DNA of 64,000 nucleotides from Xanthostigma xanthostigma (GCA_963575645.1 OY754467.1:9548001-9612000); one strand, 5' to 3'; counted from the first letter of the stretch, positions 20,406 through 32,505 are shown. The notes: generated by a model from the letters alone, not told the origin. Program-made: numbers and translations.

Positions 20406-20689
20406 TTTATTTTCATTTTTTTTTGTATAGATAGAAAGTTAATTTATTAACTTGATTTCATTAATTTTCTGGCATACACTTTTGTGTACAAATGCCTATA
20501 TAAAGTCATAACATTGTTGTTAGAGCAGACCGATATTCCCTTTTCTACCGCGCTTGTATTATATGTTGCCGGTACGTATAACAGAAACAGACAGCAAGTC
20601 ATTCGACTTCTAACTTTACATGAAGTGCAGTGCACAAGTGCTTCTAGTCGAAGACGTTTTTGGACTTCTACGAATATCGAGATGAAATA

Positions 20690-21190
20690 ATATGTGGGAT
20701 TGTAACACCACTTCTTAAAAAGCCACGCCGCCACTGGTGTACCCTGGTGGTCATGTAAAGAAACAGAGGCAAGATGGCAGCGTAGCGTATGAACTAGGAA
20801 ATGGTGTTCATGTTAAAAAACTTAAATTAATAAATGTGTTGAATTAAATAATATTCATGTTACAATCTTACGTTAATAAATATGTTGAATTAAATAATAT
20901 TCATGTTACAAACTTACGTTAATAAATATGTTGAATTAAATAATATTCATGTTACAAACTTACGTTAATAAATATTTTGAATTAAATAATATTCATGTTA
21001 CAAACTTACGTTTATAAATATGTTGAATTAAATAATATTCATGTTACAAACTCACGTTAATAAATGTGTTGAATTAAATAATATTCATGTTACAAACTTA
21101 CGTTAATAAATATGTTGAATTAAATAATATTCATGTTACAAACTTGCGTTAATAAATATGTTGAATGAAATAATAATTGTTACAGGATAG
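20690..21190 (+). mobile_element. Helentron-like element with 46-bp minisatellite
   Basis: A conserved part (GTAACACCACTTCTTAAAAAG through ACCCTGGTGGTCATG) is followed by about eight units of a 46-bp repeat at 20807-21185, spacing exactly 46 bp. Copies at 3.34-3.65 and 37.47-37.63 kb keep the same conserved part with one or two units. Non-autonomous elements with internal tandem arrays are typical of helentron/Helitron derivatives. Superfamily assignment is an inference. Confidence 0.55.
20807..21185 (+). repeat. 46-bp tandem repeat array
   Basis: ATTCATG starts recur at 20853, 20899, 20945, 20991, 21037, 21083 and 21129. Units differ by one or two bases, and the outermost ones are degenerate. 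Confidence 0.95.
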
Positions 21191-22260
21191 TTTTAGGCTA
21201 TGTCTCTCCATGCTCACATAACAGGGGGCTGTTTTCCCGGGCAACGTCGGGTAAATACGTATATAAATGTTTATTTTTGGATCCCCAGACACCCCACTTA
21301 CATAATATATATTACAAGAGTTGTCCGTTTGTTTAAAAGTTTTCTAAAAAGAAATTATTTTTATCAGAGCTTATAAATCCGTTTCATGTAAATATGCACA
21401 TCCTTAGGGAAGATGTCTTCATCCCATACAGTCAACTTTTTCTAAAACTGCAGTACAGGACCGAAGTAGTAACGTTTTTATCGAGAAATCGTTCTTACAG
21501 AAAGGTCCCCACTTGTCGACAAGTACAGTGAGGTCGCGGTAATCGGGATAGTCTCATGCTGGATTGCAGAAAAGGTTAGACTGTGAAAATATAGATTTCT
21601 CGGTATGTAAAGCATAGTAGAATGAATCGATAGATCGATTAAACCGTGTATACATATATTTAGCATCGTTTTTTGTACTGTTTTCATTTCGAACCAACGT
21701 TTTTCTACGCATTTTGATCAAAATTTAGCTTGAAAAGTGGTCTTTTTCTATGTAAAACAATCATTTGTTTCTGTGTGAGTACAATCTAATATTCTAGATG
21801 ACAGGGAGTTTGAATACTTGAATACGACATTATACTGCTCCTGATGTATGATCACAATCTAAAGTCATTGTCAAATCAATTTTTTACTGCAACCCAGCGT
21901 TAGACAAGTTTTGAACCGCAGTGGTAAACCTTGACTGATATTTTTCTGCAATGAATCACTCCACAATATCACTTATTAATGTATTACATCATTATTTGGA
22001 ATATTAGGCGTGTTTGGTATCGTACTACAGTTTTAAAAAGTGGTAGCTCTTTTGACACTATTGCGTTTGCTATAACAAAAGTGTAAAATACACTGACCTG
22101 TTTAATAAAAGTCTAGACACCAGCAGTTCCCAGGAGTGGACTTACATAGGGACTAGTAGGTTTTAAGCCCTGAGCCCTCAAGTGTCAAGGGCCCACAAAT
22201 ATTGAATTTTTATCACTTATTAGTTTTTCATTAACAATGAGTGCTTATCGTATAATAAAA
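21190..22260. other. No recognised feature
   Basis: AT-rich with no convincing frame or repeat. Confidence 0.45.
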
Positions 22261-22262
22261 AA

Positions 22263-22895
22263 ATCCAGCCAATTGGGCGACGGGACCATTCCAACTTCAA
22301 AAATCTTGACATTTGATAATAATAAAAAAAATAAAATTTCTGATATCGCGTGAGGTGACGCGGGTATAGGCTAGTATTCAATATAATATTTGCCTACATA
22401 ATATGTTCCACGTCTTGTAAAAATTAATCAAAGCATGCCGAACTAGTTTATTTCTGATAGATTCATAAAACAAAAGAACGGCTGATTTTTTTATTTTCAA
22501 AATATTTCCGAAACTATTAAGTTTAAAAAAAAATTGTTTTAACGAAACTTTCTTGAAAAAGTAAATAGAATAATAGGCCGTTATGAAAAGTATTCCATTA
22601 TTATACAAAAAAACATCGTTCTAGCATATATCTCTTCTGTGCATGCGACGATTTTCTCCAAAAACAATAAGGCTTTTCATATTTGCATCCTCCCAAAATT
22701 TGGTTTCAATCCGCTTATCGGTGTGACATGTATCGTGTTCACAAATTAACAGACTAACAGAGTTTTTTCAAAAATATGTTTTTTTGGATGCGGGGAACCT
22801 CAAAACGGAAAGATTTTGTAAAATTTTTGAAAAGTAATTTTTGACCTAAACTAATAAGTACCTACCATTTCTCACTTGTGGGTTGTAATGGTAAA
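22263..22895 (+). mobile_element. Family A element, copy 4
   Basis: From CAGCCAATTGGGCGACGGG to CTCACTTGTGGGTTGTAATGG, collinear with copy 2. Confidence 0.65.
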
Positions 22896-22919
22896 ATAGT
22901 CAAATTGATGATTATCATT

Positions 22920-23105
22920 ATCATCAATGAAATTTAACAATTTTTCAGGTAAATTTTGACAACCCCTTTTGTGAATTTTGACAATTTTTCGGGTGAAAAT
23001 TGACATTGTTTCGTATGAAATTTGAAAATTTTTTGGGTGACTAGAATATTTTTGGAAGAAATTTGACAATTTTTTAGGTGAAATTTGAAAATTTTTTAGA
23101 TGCTA
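22920..23105. repeat. Degenerate tandem repeat (~36-40 bp)
   Basis: About four to five units of the type TTTGACAATTTTTCGGGTGAA. The drift between units is high. Confidence 0.6.
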
Positions 23106-23109
23106 TTAA

Positions 23110-23830
23110 AAAGTAAATTTTAAATTTCATTAAGTCCTATACGTCCCGGCAAACCTAGATACCTCCCTAGCAGTCCCATTCTGCGTGCGCCACTGTTTGG
23201 AGCCACTGTACGAAGACCTATCCTTATATAATATGGGACAGACCAGCAGCTTCTGAATGATCGGTGTTCCGAAAGAGAGCTAATGATGCAGAGAAAGAAT
23301 ATAGAAAATAGGAGATGGCCTACGCCTACCAATGAATGGAGGTGATTTTTCTTTTTATTATTATCTTCCGTCGAGGATTATTTACACTTAATCGGATAAT
23401 AAATTAATTGGGGATTATACACACTAGAGATGATGGGTGTCAAATGCTATTTTCTTCATTTTCTGCTTAATCAACCGGAAAATTTACTATGTACGTACTG
23501 AAAAACATTTTAAGATTAATAGTGACAGATAGACGCTTATTACTGCTGTTGTCGAGCGTCTATAATTTACAACATTTATAGTGACAGATGTGTTAAACTA
23601 TAGATGTTGCTAGATTACACTGGATGTGTAATCTCAGAGCGCCCAGCAAATTATAAACTGTGCGTTTGATTTCAATCAAGATATGTTAAATCTCCATATT
23701 ATGATTTACAGGTATCGATGGCTCTATGCTAAGAACTAATATTAAATAGTCTAAAAAGCAGCTGTTCTTTTGTTCTGAAGATCTGTCAAAAAGAAATTAA
23801 ATACTGCTTTGGTTAATTTTTACAAGCTAT
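23110..23830. other. No recognised feature
   Basis: No convincing frame or repeat. A local GTGACAGAT duplication near 23520-23590. Confidence 0.4.
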
Positions 23831-23836
23831 TAGTGT

Positions 23837-24235
23837 TCCGTCCCGGTTTCAGCCGGGTGCGATGGATATAATTTTGCAAAATGCATTTCGTTTGCGACCC
23901 GGCGCCTGAACTAAATATAGCTTTGTGCACATTCTATTAGGTTTGCATCTGAACTAATAGCTTTGAGCGAATTGTATCAGATGTCGCTACTTGGTATTAA
24001 GACAGTGTTTTTGTTTGCTTTTGAACTAATAACTTTGAGTAAATTCTATCAGGTATCGTAACATGTTACTAAAACAGTTTTTTAGAGAAAACATCGTAAT
24101 TTTGTACAAAATATTTAATAAAAACTATTCTATAGCGTAAGTTGCATCAGGCAAGACACATTTATTAAAAACGGTTCAGTGGTTTCGGAGATTAGCGCGG
24201 CCAAAATTTTGTATATTATATAGATAGATAAATCC
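23837..24235 (+). mobile_element. RTE-type SINE-like element (copy of 5.89 kb)
   Basis: It starts CGGTTTCAGCCGGGTGCGAT. It has three GAACTAA...AGATGTCG-type blocks against two in the other copy. It ends TTCAGTGGTTTCGGAGATTA. Confidence 0.6.
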
Positions 24236-24239
24236 ATAG

Positions 24240-25014
24240 ACATACAATAAAAGAAAGACTTAACATCCCATGTATAAAACACGATTTGTTTACAATCATA
24301 CATAGCTTCAATGTTTTAAATAAGTTGGAAAGTTGCCACAGATATTTTACTTATATTTATTTTAGGAAACAATTATAAGTCATTTTAATGTAGAAATTAC
24401 CTACACATGTAATTTAGTAGTCTAAGTCATTCATGGCGTGTCATCGCGCTGACAGGTCATGACTTAGCCTACAAGTTACGCCCATAATTTTATTCAACAA
24501 TTGCGCGTTATTCATGTTTTATTTATTGTTATTAATAAGATGTTGTAAATATCTATTTATTTCTTTATAAAAAAAACTGTCAATACTAACAGCACCAAGC
24601 AGCACGATTCAATGTTTTGGTTTGAGGTTAGCCGGTTATGAATAAACTCCATGTCGAAAACATTCGGCCTCTCAATTTTAGCCTCAATGGGTAACAACGG
24701 AGTTGTTGTTACCTACTATTTCATTACGACTCAGAAAATAGTTACGTTTATTTTCATTACTCCACAATGGCCGAGCTAGTAGGAATTTTCATTGAGTTAT
24801 GACAAGTAATTGTCACCAGTCGGTAAATTGCTATTTAGGGTTCGGTTTTTAGGCATGATAAAACAGGAATAGCGCGCATGAGTTGAACAAAATAAGTTAC
24901 ATACCCTTCGTCTTCAATCACCGCACAAATTTGTCAACATTGAATTCTGATCAAAACGATGTATGATCGGGTTAAAATGTAAACAGTTGTATCTCCTTGT
25001 ATTAAATATCTCTG
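24240..25014 (+). mobile_element. hAT-type family K, diverged copy
   Basis: It aligns with the intact K element at 34.23-34.90 kb in several blocks (CACGATTTGTTTACAATCAT, TAGAAATTACCTACA, TGTATGATCGGGTTAAAATG). Its right end is ATTAAATATCTCTG. The left end has decayed. Confidence 0.55.
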
Positions 25015-26000
25015 AATAATTCAACACCTACACAAAGCAAGCGCACGCACTGTCATCTAACGAAATACTAGTACCTAACTAAACTAGTAAATAAATTTCT
25101 CCCTGTTACCTAGATGTCGCCTTCAACTAAAATCATGTTTAAACCAACGCACATAAACGTAACGTCGTCCCACGGTTTTACTCCCAACCAAACGCGCCAT
25201 TAGATGTTTCGCATCAAAATATAAATATTTTTATATAATACGCGTCAAATCTCCTTTTTTTGAAGTCTGTAAAAAATAGCTTACAAAGCATAGCGAAATA
25301 TTGATGTTCGAATTTCCGTGCAGAGGCAATCATTGCTTCCCAATTTTGCTAATGAAAAAACTCAATTTATTTGCATTGTATATCCCGTTTTCGCTAATTC
25401 TCTGTGCACCTCACTTGTACCTACGTTTTAAAATACAGGTTAATCAGTCAACTTTGATATGGAAATGGCATTTTCATTTGTTTTTTTTTTCATTTTCGAT
25501 TAGTTTTAACGACTGGGGAATTTCCTATAATCATAATTTGACATACTCGCCTCGCAAAAATTAAAAAGACGTTCCAAAGTTATCCAAGCGCAGCCGCCGT
25601 TGTTCCAAATACTCCAGGTTTCCGGGTCTTGTAGGCCGTGGTTCGTTGATATTTCTACCTGCGCTGTGGCAGCGGGCATAGTGTCCTTCTTGGCGGCTGA
25701 CAGGTAAGCGCAGCGGTTAGAGATGGGGAATAAATAATAAATAAATCACTGTGATCACCTGTCTTAAATGATCACTGTGATCTGACAAGAGGTAACTACG
25801 TTCCAAAGTAACTAATGTTGTTCCATGTCACCGCAATCACGACGGTCGCTCCAATCGAGTAGCCGACGTAACGTCCGACCGAGTGTTTGCTCGGTCGGGA
25901 TCGACGTGACAAAGTAACGATGATTTTTCACTGTGATTTTTGTGTAACCGGAATAACACTCACTGTGATAGTAACGACTTTTTCCGTGTCTGGCAGCAGA
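25015..26000. other. No firm gene; one weak exon candidate
   Basis: Mostly AT-rich. An open frame of 55 codons at 25537-25703 ends in CAG followed by GTAAGC (see findings). Confidence 0.3.
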
Positions 26001-26005
26001 ATGAC

Positions 26006-26110
26006 ATTCAACACAGCAGTGTTTCTCAACCTTGTTTGTGCCATGCCCCATCTTAGCCTTTCTAAAATTCTTATGCCCCCCCCCATGTAACATATTATTC
26101 AAGAATTTGC
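26006..26110 (+). mobile_element. hAT-type terminal fragment
   Basis: CAGTGTTTCTCAACCTTG followed by a run of C residues resembles a hAT terminus. No matching right end was found. Confidence 0.35.
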
Positions 26111-26239
26111 TTTTTTTGTTAAATTTGGCACCGAAATCTAGCATTGCATTTAAATGGTCCGGAGCGAAAGGGTCCATTTTCGAATTGTCCCCCTTAACAA
26201 TCAAATTGTATTACCGTCTGAATTTAGTTGGATAAAAAA

Positions 26240-27155
26240 ATAACTAACTTAAAGTAACAAAAAGTAACTAAATATCAGTAAAACTTTTAAGTTTAATTTG
26301 GTTCATTTTAGTGCACAATCGCTTTTCATTATAGTTTATAACAATTTCTTTTATCACAATCACTATTTTTCAAGGTTATGTTCAGCACGTTGTCTTGAAT
26401 TATTTTTGAGGTTATCTAAAATTCACCACCATTATTATTTTAATCAATGATATTACCACTCTTACCACTTGATTTCATTCTCAAACATTATTTTTGTTGT
26501 TGTGGTATGACAATAGATTGTACTTTGTAGTCATATAAGAAAATGGAAGGAGAGACTTCTGTCAACCAATGTTTCGATGGCTGGTGTTCTCTCTTCTTTT
26601 CTACTCACCAATCATGCAAAATACTTATACTACATACAAATGTCGATTGCAGAATCGACATTTAATCAAATGGCTGATAGTGTATGCGTCCTCGTATTTT
26701 AGCGCCGCCATAAACGATTTAAAATTAATAAAACTCATAATAGTATGATAATTATTGAATCACCGGTACAATTTGTGTTTATAACGTAATAAAGAGTTTA
26801 GCCAAAGGCAAATGAAAAAAAAAATGGTTTATTTTCAAAACACGGTAACAAGAGAACCTTGTCCGGTATTCTGTGCATATATTCTATATAGAAGCGTGAT
26901 AGCAGTAACCTCACTGCCACGTTACAGGGACGGCTTTGCTTCGCAACACCGAATATGTCACTTATTCAGGTTTGCGCAAAATTTACGATTTACAAACTTT
27001 TTATCAACTTCACGTAGTAATCAAAGTAAAATCTTATAATCAAATTTCGATCAAATTTCGACAAAGCTATGCTGATTACGCATTTTATATTAATGTTTAA
27101 AATTTACGTATACAAAAAAAAAACTACAAAATTGTTAGATTTTAAATATTTTATT
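26240..27155. other. No recognised feature
   Basis: AT-rich, short frames only. Confidence 0.45.
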
Positions 27156-27158
27156 TAT

Positions 27159-27770
27159 TACTAGCGGTCCCGTCCGGTTTCACCCGGGAGTAAAAGAACG
27201 AATGGGGAAGGGAGGGACATGAGTACACACATTCATCTTAGTTTACCGAGATGAATGTTGTGTCCAAATTTCATGATGATCGGAGTTACCGTTCAAAAGT
27301 TTTTGTCGATAAAAAGCAGTATTTAAACTTTTTTTAACTAATAATTTTTTTTTAATTAATTAAATAAAATTAAATAAAATATAAATGTAAGCCTTAGAAG
27401 AAAGCAATGTAAAAAATTAAAAATATATTCGCCCAACGTGGGGCTCGAACCCACGACCCTGATATTGACAGTCGCATGCTCTACCGATTAAACCACCTGA
27501 CGTTGTGTTCTTACACGTATGTATCTACATCTAGTTAGTGCAATTCACATGAATAGAAGCTTATTTTTGAGATACATTTTGCAACATTTTTTATTAAAGC
27601 TCCGCTCCTAATGGTCGTAGCGTAATATTATATAGCCTATAGCCTTCTTCGATAAATGGGCTATCCAACAAATTTTTTTTTCAATTTGAACCAGTAGTTC
27701 CTGAGATTAGTGCGTTCAAACAAACAAACAAACTCTTCAGCTTTATATAGGTATTAGTATAGATTAAGAA
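27159..27770 (+). mobile_element. RTE-type SINE-like element split by a tRNA-like insert
   Basis: The two halves (27159-27309 and 27560-27770) are collinear with the element at 5.25-5.60 kb. About 250 bp between them replace roughly 17 bp of the uninterrupted copy. This extra DNA carries the tRNA-Lys-like sequence. Confidence 0.7.
27430..27502 (-). pseudogene. tRNA-Lys-like sequence with GTC anticodon position
   Basis: On the minus strand the D-arm end, anticodon region, T-arm and 3' half match insect tRNA-Lys(CTT) closely: ATCGGTAGAGCATG, then CAGGGTCGTGGGTTCGAGCC and GTTGGGCG. The anticodon position reads GTC. Two anticodon-stem pairs are lost, and the 5' acceptor strand does not pair with the 3' one. 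It is therefore a tRNA-derived sequence, not a working tRNA gene. Confidence 0.65.
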
Positions 27771-27774
27771 ATAT

Positions 27775-28590
27775 AAAAATACAAAATCTCTAAATTTATA
27801 TTTTTTGCACGTTTTTGCTTTTTTAGTGGTAGTAAAAAAACCTCTTTTCGCACTAGTACGTAAAATAAACCAAAAGTAATGTGATTTTAAATTCATATGA
27901 GCGACAGAGAGCGCAAAGTAGGCTTTGTCTTCGTAAATAATTCTTTCCAATATTGCTGAACTATCAGATAGATAAATATTTACTATAAACATTATCTCTC
28001 GTGCGTGATTATTTTATGACTTGTGTGATTAAAATTCGCTGGCTCTCGTTTTACCATAATAGATCACACTGCGTCTTGAAATAATAATTTTCACTTGATA
28101 GATAACCTACTATTTTAACATTTTTCTTAAAAATTGCTGTCCACCTACCATATCTCTAAAATTGTGACTCAAAAGAATCCACAAAACACGGAACGTTTCA
28201 TGCAATTTCGGCTTGTCCTTGGCCGCTTTCTTTAATATTCAGTGTTTTACTGCCGCCTTTAAGAGATTCCTAGAAAGTTCTACCTAATTAGATGATATAT
28301 ATTATGAGGTGAAGTGATCAATTAAAATTGAGGTCGTGCAAAAGTCGACGCAATTTGGGTATTTAATGTGTTATAACGGACAGCCCTGTGCGGGCTGCAG
28401 AGCAAATTGTGACCAAACGTGTCCGTTCTGAATCGAGGCATAGTATACCGTGGTATGAAGTAACCCTGTCGTGTAACGACGGGCAGCTGTCTGCAGCATA
28501 TACACATATATGCAGTGTTCCGGCGAGCATGTCCTCTATTCCTGGTTCCTGTCAGCTGACGCTGACGTCACTGAATTGAATGACGTCTTT
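27775..28590. other. No recognised feature
   Basis: No convincing gene. A Lys-rich 41-codon frame follows at 28592-28717 (starts MDSEILKKNL) and has no recognised family. Confidence 0.35.
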
Positions 28591-28719
28591 TATGGACTCT
28601 GAAATTCTTAAAAAAAATCTAAACTCGGATTTTGAAGGCTTCCGGAAAAAAAACAAACGACATTTTAAGAAAGCTCTACAAAAGCCAAGCAAAGAAAAGT
28701 TAAATACAACGCGTTAACA

Positions 28720-29646
28720 GTGAGTGGCACGTACAGTAGTAAACAGACAACTGTGTGACATAAATTGCACAGTCGGTACAATAGGACCGAGGCAACTAGT
28801 AAATAAATAAATGTAATACTAGTGCAGTGCGGTTTAATAAACCATTAAGTGCAGTTATATAAATCTGGTTTAACATAAATAACTTTTTGTAAATAATCGT
28901 GTGTATAGACAAGTGTGCTAATAATTTTTGATGTATTCCTGTATTGTAAATATTTTGTGTACATAATTAGTGACTCTATATTCTCTGTTAATTAGTCTTT
29001 TATTTTATTATTTAGAACTGTCGTTATTTTGTTTCTGTTAACGTTACTATTACTGTTACGTTTGAGAAGTACGCTTTCGTTTGTGTGTTTAACTGTTTTG
29101 TTAAACGTTTATTATTGTAAATAAAAAAATACGTGTGGCACTCAGGGACTGCCGCGGTAAAGCTATTGCATATTATTTTTAGGTCTTTAAGTTTTTCTTC
29201 TCTATAAAACGAAAATGGCTAGGTATAAATAGTGTAATTACACACCAAAACAATTATTCATTCAATAGAATTTCATAGAATTTCGCGCGATGTACATTTA
29301 TATAGGTATAGTATCATATATACTTTCTCTGCAAATAACCTAAATAATTTAGGTTATTTTTATAGCAGTATTATATATAAATTCATTTATACACAAATAA
29401 AGATAGAATCAGTTATGAGCAGTTATGCAGTTATGAGCACACAAACACCGTGCCGAAGTCTGCCGAACTGAAACGACGTTAGACGATGCACGGCTGTCAA
29501 CGCCGCACCGCTGTGCCGGTCGGAGTGGGGGGTGTTAGGTTTTTTCGTTACGGAATTTCTTGATTCGGTCGCCGCGCTCAAAGCCCGCGATAGAAGCTAT
29601 GCAATAGCTTAATAATTTCCACTACAAACAAGAACAGTTTTGTTAA
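28720..29646 (+). mobile_element. LTR family I, truncated copy interrupted by an insertion
   Basis: 28720-29132 and 29612-29646 align with the right parts of the solo LTRs at 36.5 and 49.3 kb (GCAGTTATATAAATCTGG, GTTTGTGTGTTTAACTG, AATAATTTCCACTAC). The left end is missing. 29133-29611 is foreign and carries 13-bp inverted repeats AAGCTATTGCATA at 29161 and near 29600. Confidence 0.6.
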
Positions 29647-30173
29647 AATATGTTAAAAAGTTTCTAAAATTGTTCAAAATAATAATAACAAACTTTATTC
29701 GGAACTGATATCCGACCTGATAGTAAATTCCGAGCGAAATGAATTTGGTTAGAGAGATGTTCGGAACGAAGTAGATTGGGCTGCACAGTGCCTCGACGGT
29801 AATCACTGATCAGACCGGCGGCCAAATGACGTTGGGTCGCGGATCAACGGACTTAATGGAAGGACTTTTTTCTCGCCGACATATTTTCAGTTCTATATAT
29901 TTTTCTACCAATAAGTTTGGTATTAATTTTTTATTTACTCTTATTCCTCAAAGCTTTTACAAAAAGAATTTTGTTACATTTTGCTGCAACGAATTTGAAA
30001 GATTATTACTAATTTCGTCGATGTTTCATATTCGATTTCCAATTTTTCAGTTCAAAAATAAGTAATTTAAAAAAAGTTATTAAATATAATAACATTGCTT
30101 TGTTAAAAGTTATACATTTTTGACGCGCTTTGAAAAAATGATGACAGTAAATTTTTACGATGTAAGATCAAAA

Positions 30174-30245
30174 TTAACAGGGTGATGTTGCCGGCTGGAA
30201 CATCAAAATTAACAGGGTAAAGTTGCCGACTGTAACATAAAAATA
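30174..30245. repeat. Short tandem repeat (~36 bp)
   Basis: AAAATTAACAGGGTRAWGTTGCCG occurs twice with a third degenerate unit. Confidence 0.55.
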
Positions 30246-30439
30246 AACAGGATGCAGTTTTCTCATTAAACCATACGCCGTGGACATCATCATATATATT
30301 AATACGCCAAGGTTAAAGATGTTTGCCTCCCTTTTTAGAAAAAACCTCACAATTTCTCCACATAAATTATATATCATTTTACAGATAATTGCTTGCTCTA
30401 CTGACATCGACAACTAAAAAAATTATTATTGCTTTTGTT

Positions 30440-30770
30440 TTTGTAAATAAATTAACATACAGCAACGCTGAACAACGTCTGCCATCTGACGGCTTTAATT
30501 TTGAAACAACGTCAACCCTTCGATCTGTCGTCTGACCTTCATATTGTAATACAACAATACAGCATACTGCCATCTGACGGCTTTAATTTTGAAACAGCGA
30601 GCAACGCTGAACAACGTCACAGCAATGCTGCATGATGCCATCTGATGGCTTAGCTCAACGCTTTTGCTACTTGCGCCTCTATATGACAATTTTAGTAAAA
30701 TATTTCTTCGATCTGTCATCTGAGCTTCATATTGTAATACAACAAAAAGAAGAACGTTATATAAGCAGTG
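30440..30770. repeat. Interleaved direct repeats
   Basis: TGCCATCTGACGGCTTTAAT, GCAACGCTGAACAACGTC and TTCATATTGTAATACAACAA each occur twice, out of step. This suggests a tandem duplication followed by drift. Confidence 0.6.
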
Positions 30771-30834
30771 CGCAAAATTAGAAACGAATTGAATACCTGC
30801 AATCATATTTAAAAAATAATTTTGTAAAGTGATA

Positions 30835-31265
30835 ATTATTATACTTATTTAGTGCGAATAATTCGCACAGGTCACTCTAGTTTTCTTAAATGCTTTGATT
30901 TTGAGCAAGTTTTCCAAAAATTCAACTGATGGCGCAGCGATCGAAATGTTAACTAGTGATCTATGGACATTCTCAGACATTTACCTAATTTTTTTAAACC
31001 AATTTCATGACGAACGGTTCAGCGGTTCGGGAGCTGGGTGGTAACAACCATACATTGATATATAGCTCGCTAAATACAATATCACTTTCTTTTGGCTCTG
31101 TTGTAAGTCGAATATAAACAGAAAACATCTTTCATATTTCAAATAAAAGTAGAAATATATCCCGTTCCTATAAAATCATCTTATTACCAATAAAGAAGAA
31201 AAATAATGGTTGCAGTTTGTACGGAACTCTCGGTGCGCGAGTCCGACTCGTACTTGGCTTTTTTT
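30835..31265 (+). mobile_element. RTE-type retroelement fragment, family S
   Basis: It holds ATGACGAACGGTTCAGCGG-type 3' phrases, ATATATAGCTCGCTAAATAC and a terminal GTACGGAACTCTCGGTGCG. The same blocks occur reversed at 59.86-60.16 kb. Confidence 0.5.
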
Positions 31266-31509
31266 TTGTCGTATTGTGTAAGTCATAAATGAGAGATGTC
31301 ATGCGTAATACGAAATCACATCTATCTTAATGGTTGGTTATTTCATCGTCCTCAAACATGCATAACTAAATGTGCGAGTAGATACTACCTCTACATAACT
31401 CTTTATGTAAATGGGAACGTTTATGTAAATTGTATGCATTTAATATTCTAAGTATGCAATAATATATTCATATTTTAAGAGACATCGTGTTTATTTCCTT
31501 ATATACCGG

Positions 31510-32505
31510 CTACACCAAACAAAGGACCCCCCTTATGAGATTTGGTTCTCGTTTAAATTGATCGAAAATGGTTTTATTTTATAGTTTCAAGGTCACTAAG
31601 AAAAAGTGTCCATGGGCGCATAGTCTAAAAATCAATAGGTTTTTAGCTACAGATATGGATATCCATTGAATTCACAAACATGTTCAACTTTTGTGCTTTT
31701 TTTTTAGAAATAGAAAAATAATCGAAAACTCGGTAATGTTGGAAGGTGTTACCCTGTATAAAATAATAATGTCATATTCGGATTCAGCGCACTCGAAAAC
31801 ATATTTATAGACGTTATGATTTTTTAAGATTGTGAATTCTATAAGATATCTCCATATCTAAAATCTCGCTAAACATATCTGTATCTACGATGAAGGAAGG
31901 TTTTGGTTGAGGATCATAAATAAATAAGCTTTACCAATGTTTCACTAGTGGCCAACGTTTTGAAAAATTTATTTTCATCTTCAGGGCCGTTGTTCAGCTG
32001 GTTGTTAAAACAATATACATGATCATATTTTATGAGTTAAAACATATTATGAACATTTTATTATAAATACCATTAAAAAATTATTAAAAAAAAATATTAA
32101 ATTAAATTTAATGGTATTTATAATAAGATGTTTATAATACCTATGTTTTAACTCATAAAATATGATCGTGTATATTGTTTTAACAATTTACCACCTTTCG
32201 ACCAGCTTGAGGCCCTGAAGATGAAAATAAATTTTTCGAAACGTTGGCCACTAGCGAAACATTGGTAAAGTTTATTTATTTACGATCCTCAACCAAAACC
32301 TTCCTTCATCGTAACATTCTATTGGATCAACACTACTTTATGCTGAAGATATCAGCTGTATCTATTGGTTTTTATAGGTTATGCGCCCATGGATACTTTT
32401 TCTTAGTGACCTTTAAACTGTACAATAAAACCTTTTTCGATAAATTTAACCGAGAACCAAATCCCATAAGGTTTGTGTGGGGTCCTTTCGGCGATTTTAA
32501 ATACG
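31510..32505. mobile_element. 1-kb palindrome, Penelope-like family C
   Basis: The outer arms (AAAGGACCCC.../...GGGGTCCTTT region) and inner arms (TTGGTTGAGGATCATAAAT / complement) form one large imperfect palindrome centred near 32070. Each inner arm carries GGCC-CTGAAGA-hairpin-GAAAC-GTT-GGCC. A compact version is at 54.38-54.53 kb, and a fragment at 38.79-38.92 kb. No protein is encoded. Confidence 0.65.
32211..32249 (+). other. Hammerhead-like cassette (family C, right arm)
   Basis: GGCC at 32211-32214, CTGAAGA at 32215-32221, a 5-bp hairpin (GAAAA/TTTTC), GAAA at 32238-32241, CGTT, and GGCC at 32246-32249. The two GGCC tracts can pair as stem I. Compared with a canonical hammerhead core there is one extra base before stem II. 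Confidence 0.45.

Noticed and set aside
20484-20690. Frame ending RRRFW..., possible transposase head
   Set aside because: Too short, with no other Harbinger motif and no TIRs around it.
20807-21185. CRISPR array
   Set aside because: The units are contiguous with no unique spacers, and the genome is eukaryotic. It is a minisatellite.
27430-27502. Functional tRNA gene
   Set aside because: The acceptor strands do not pair, the anticodon stem is broken and it sits inside a repeat.
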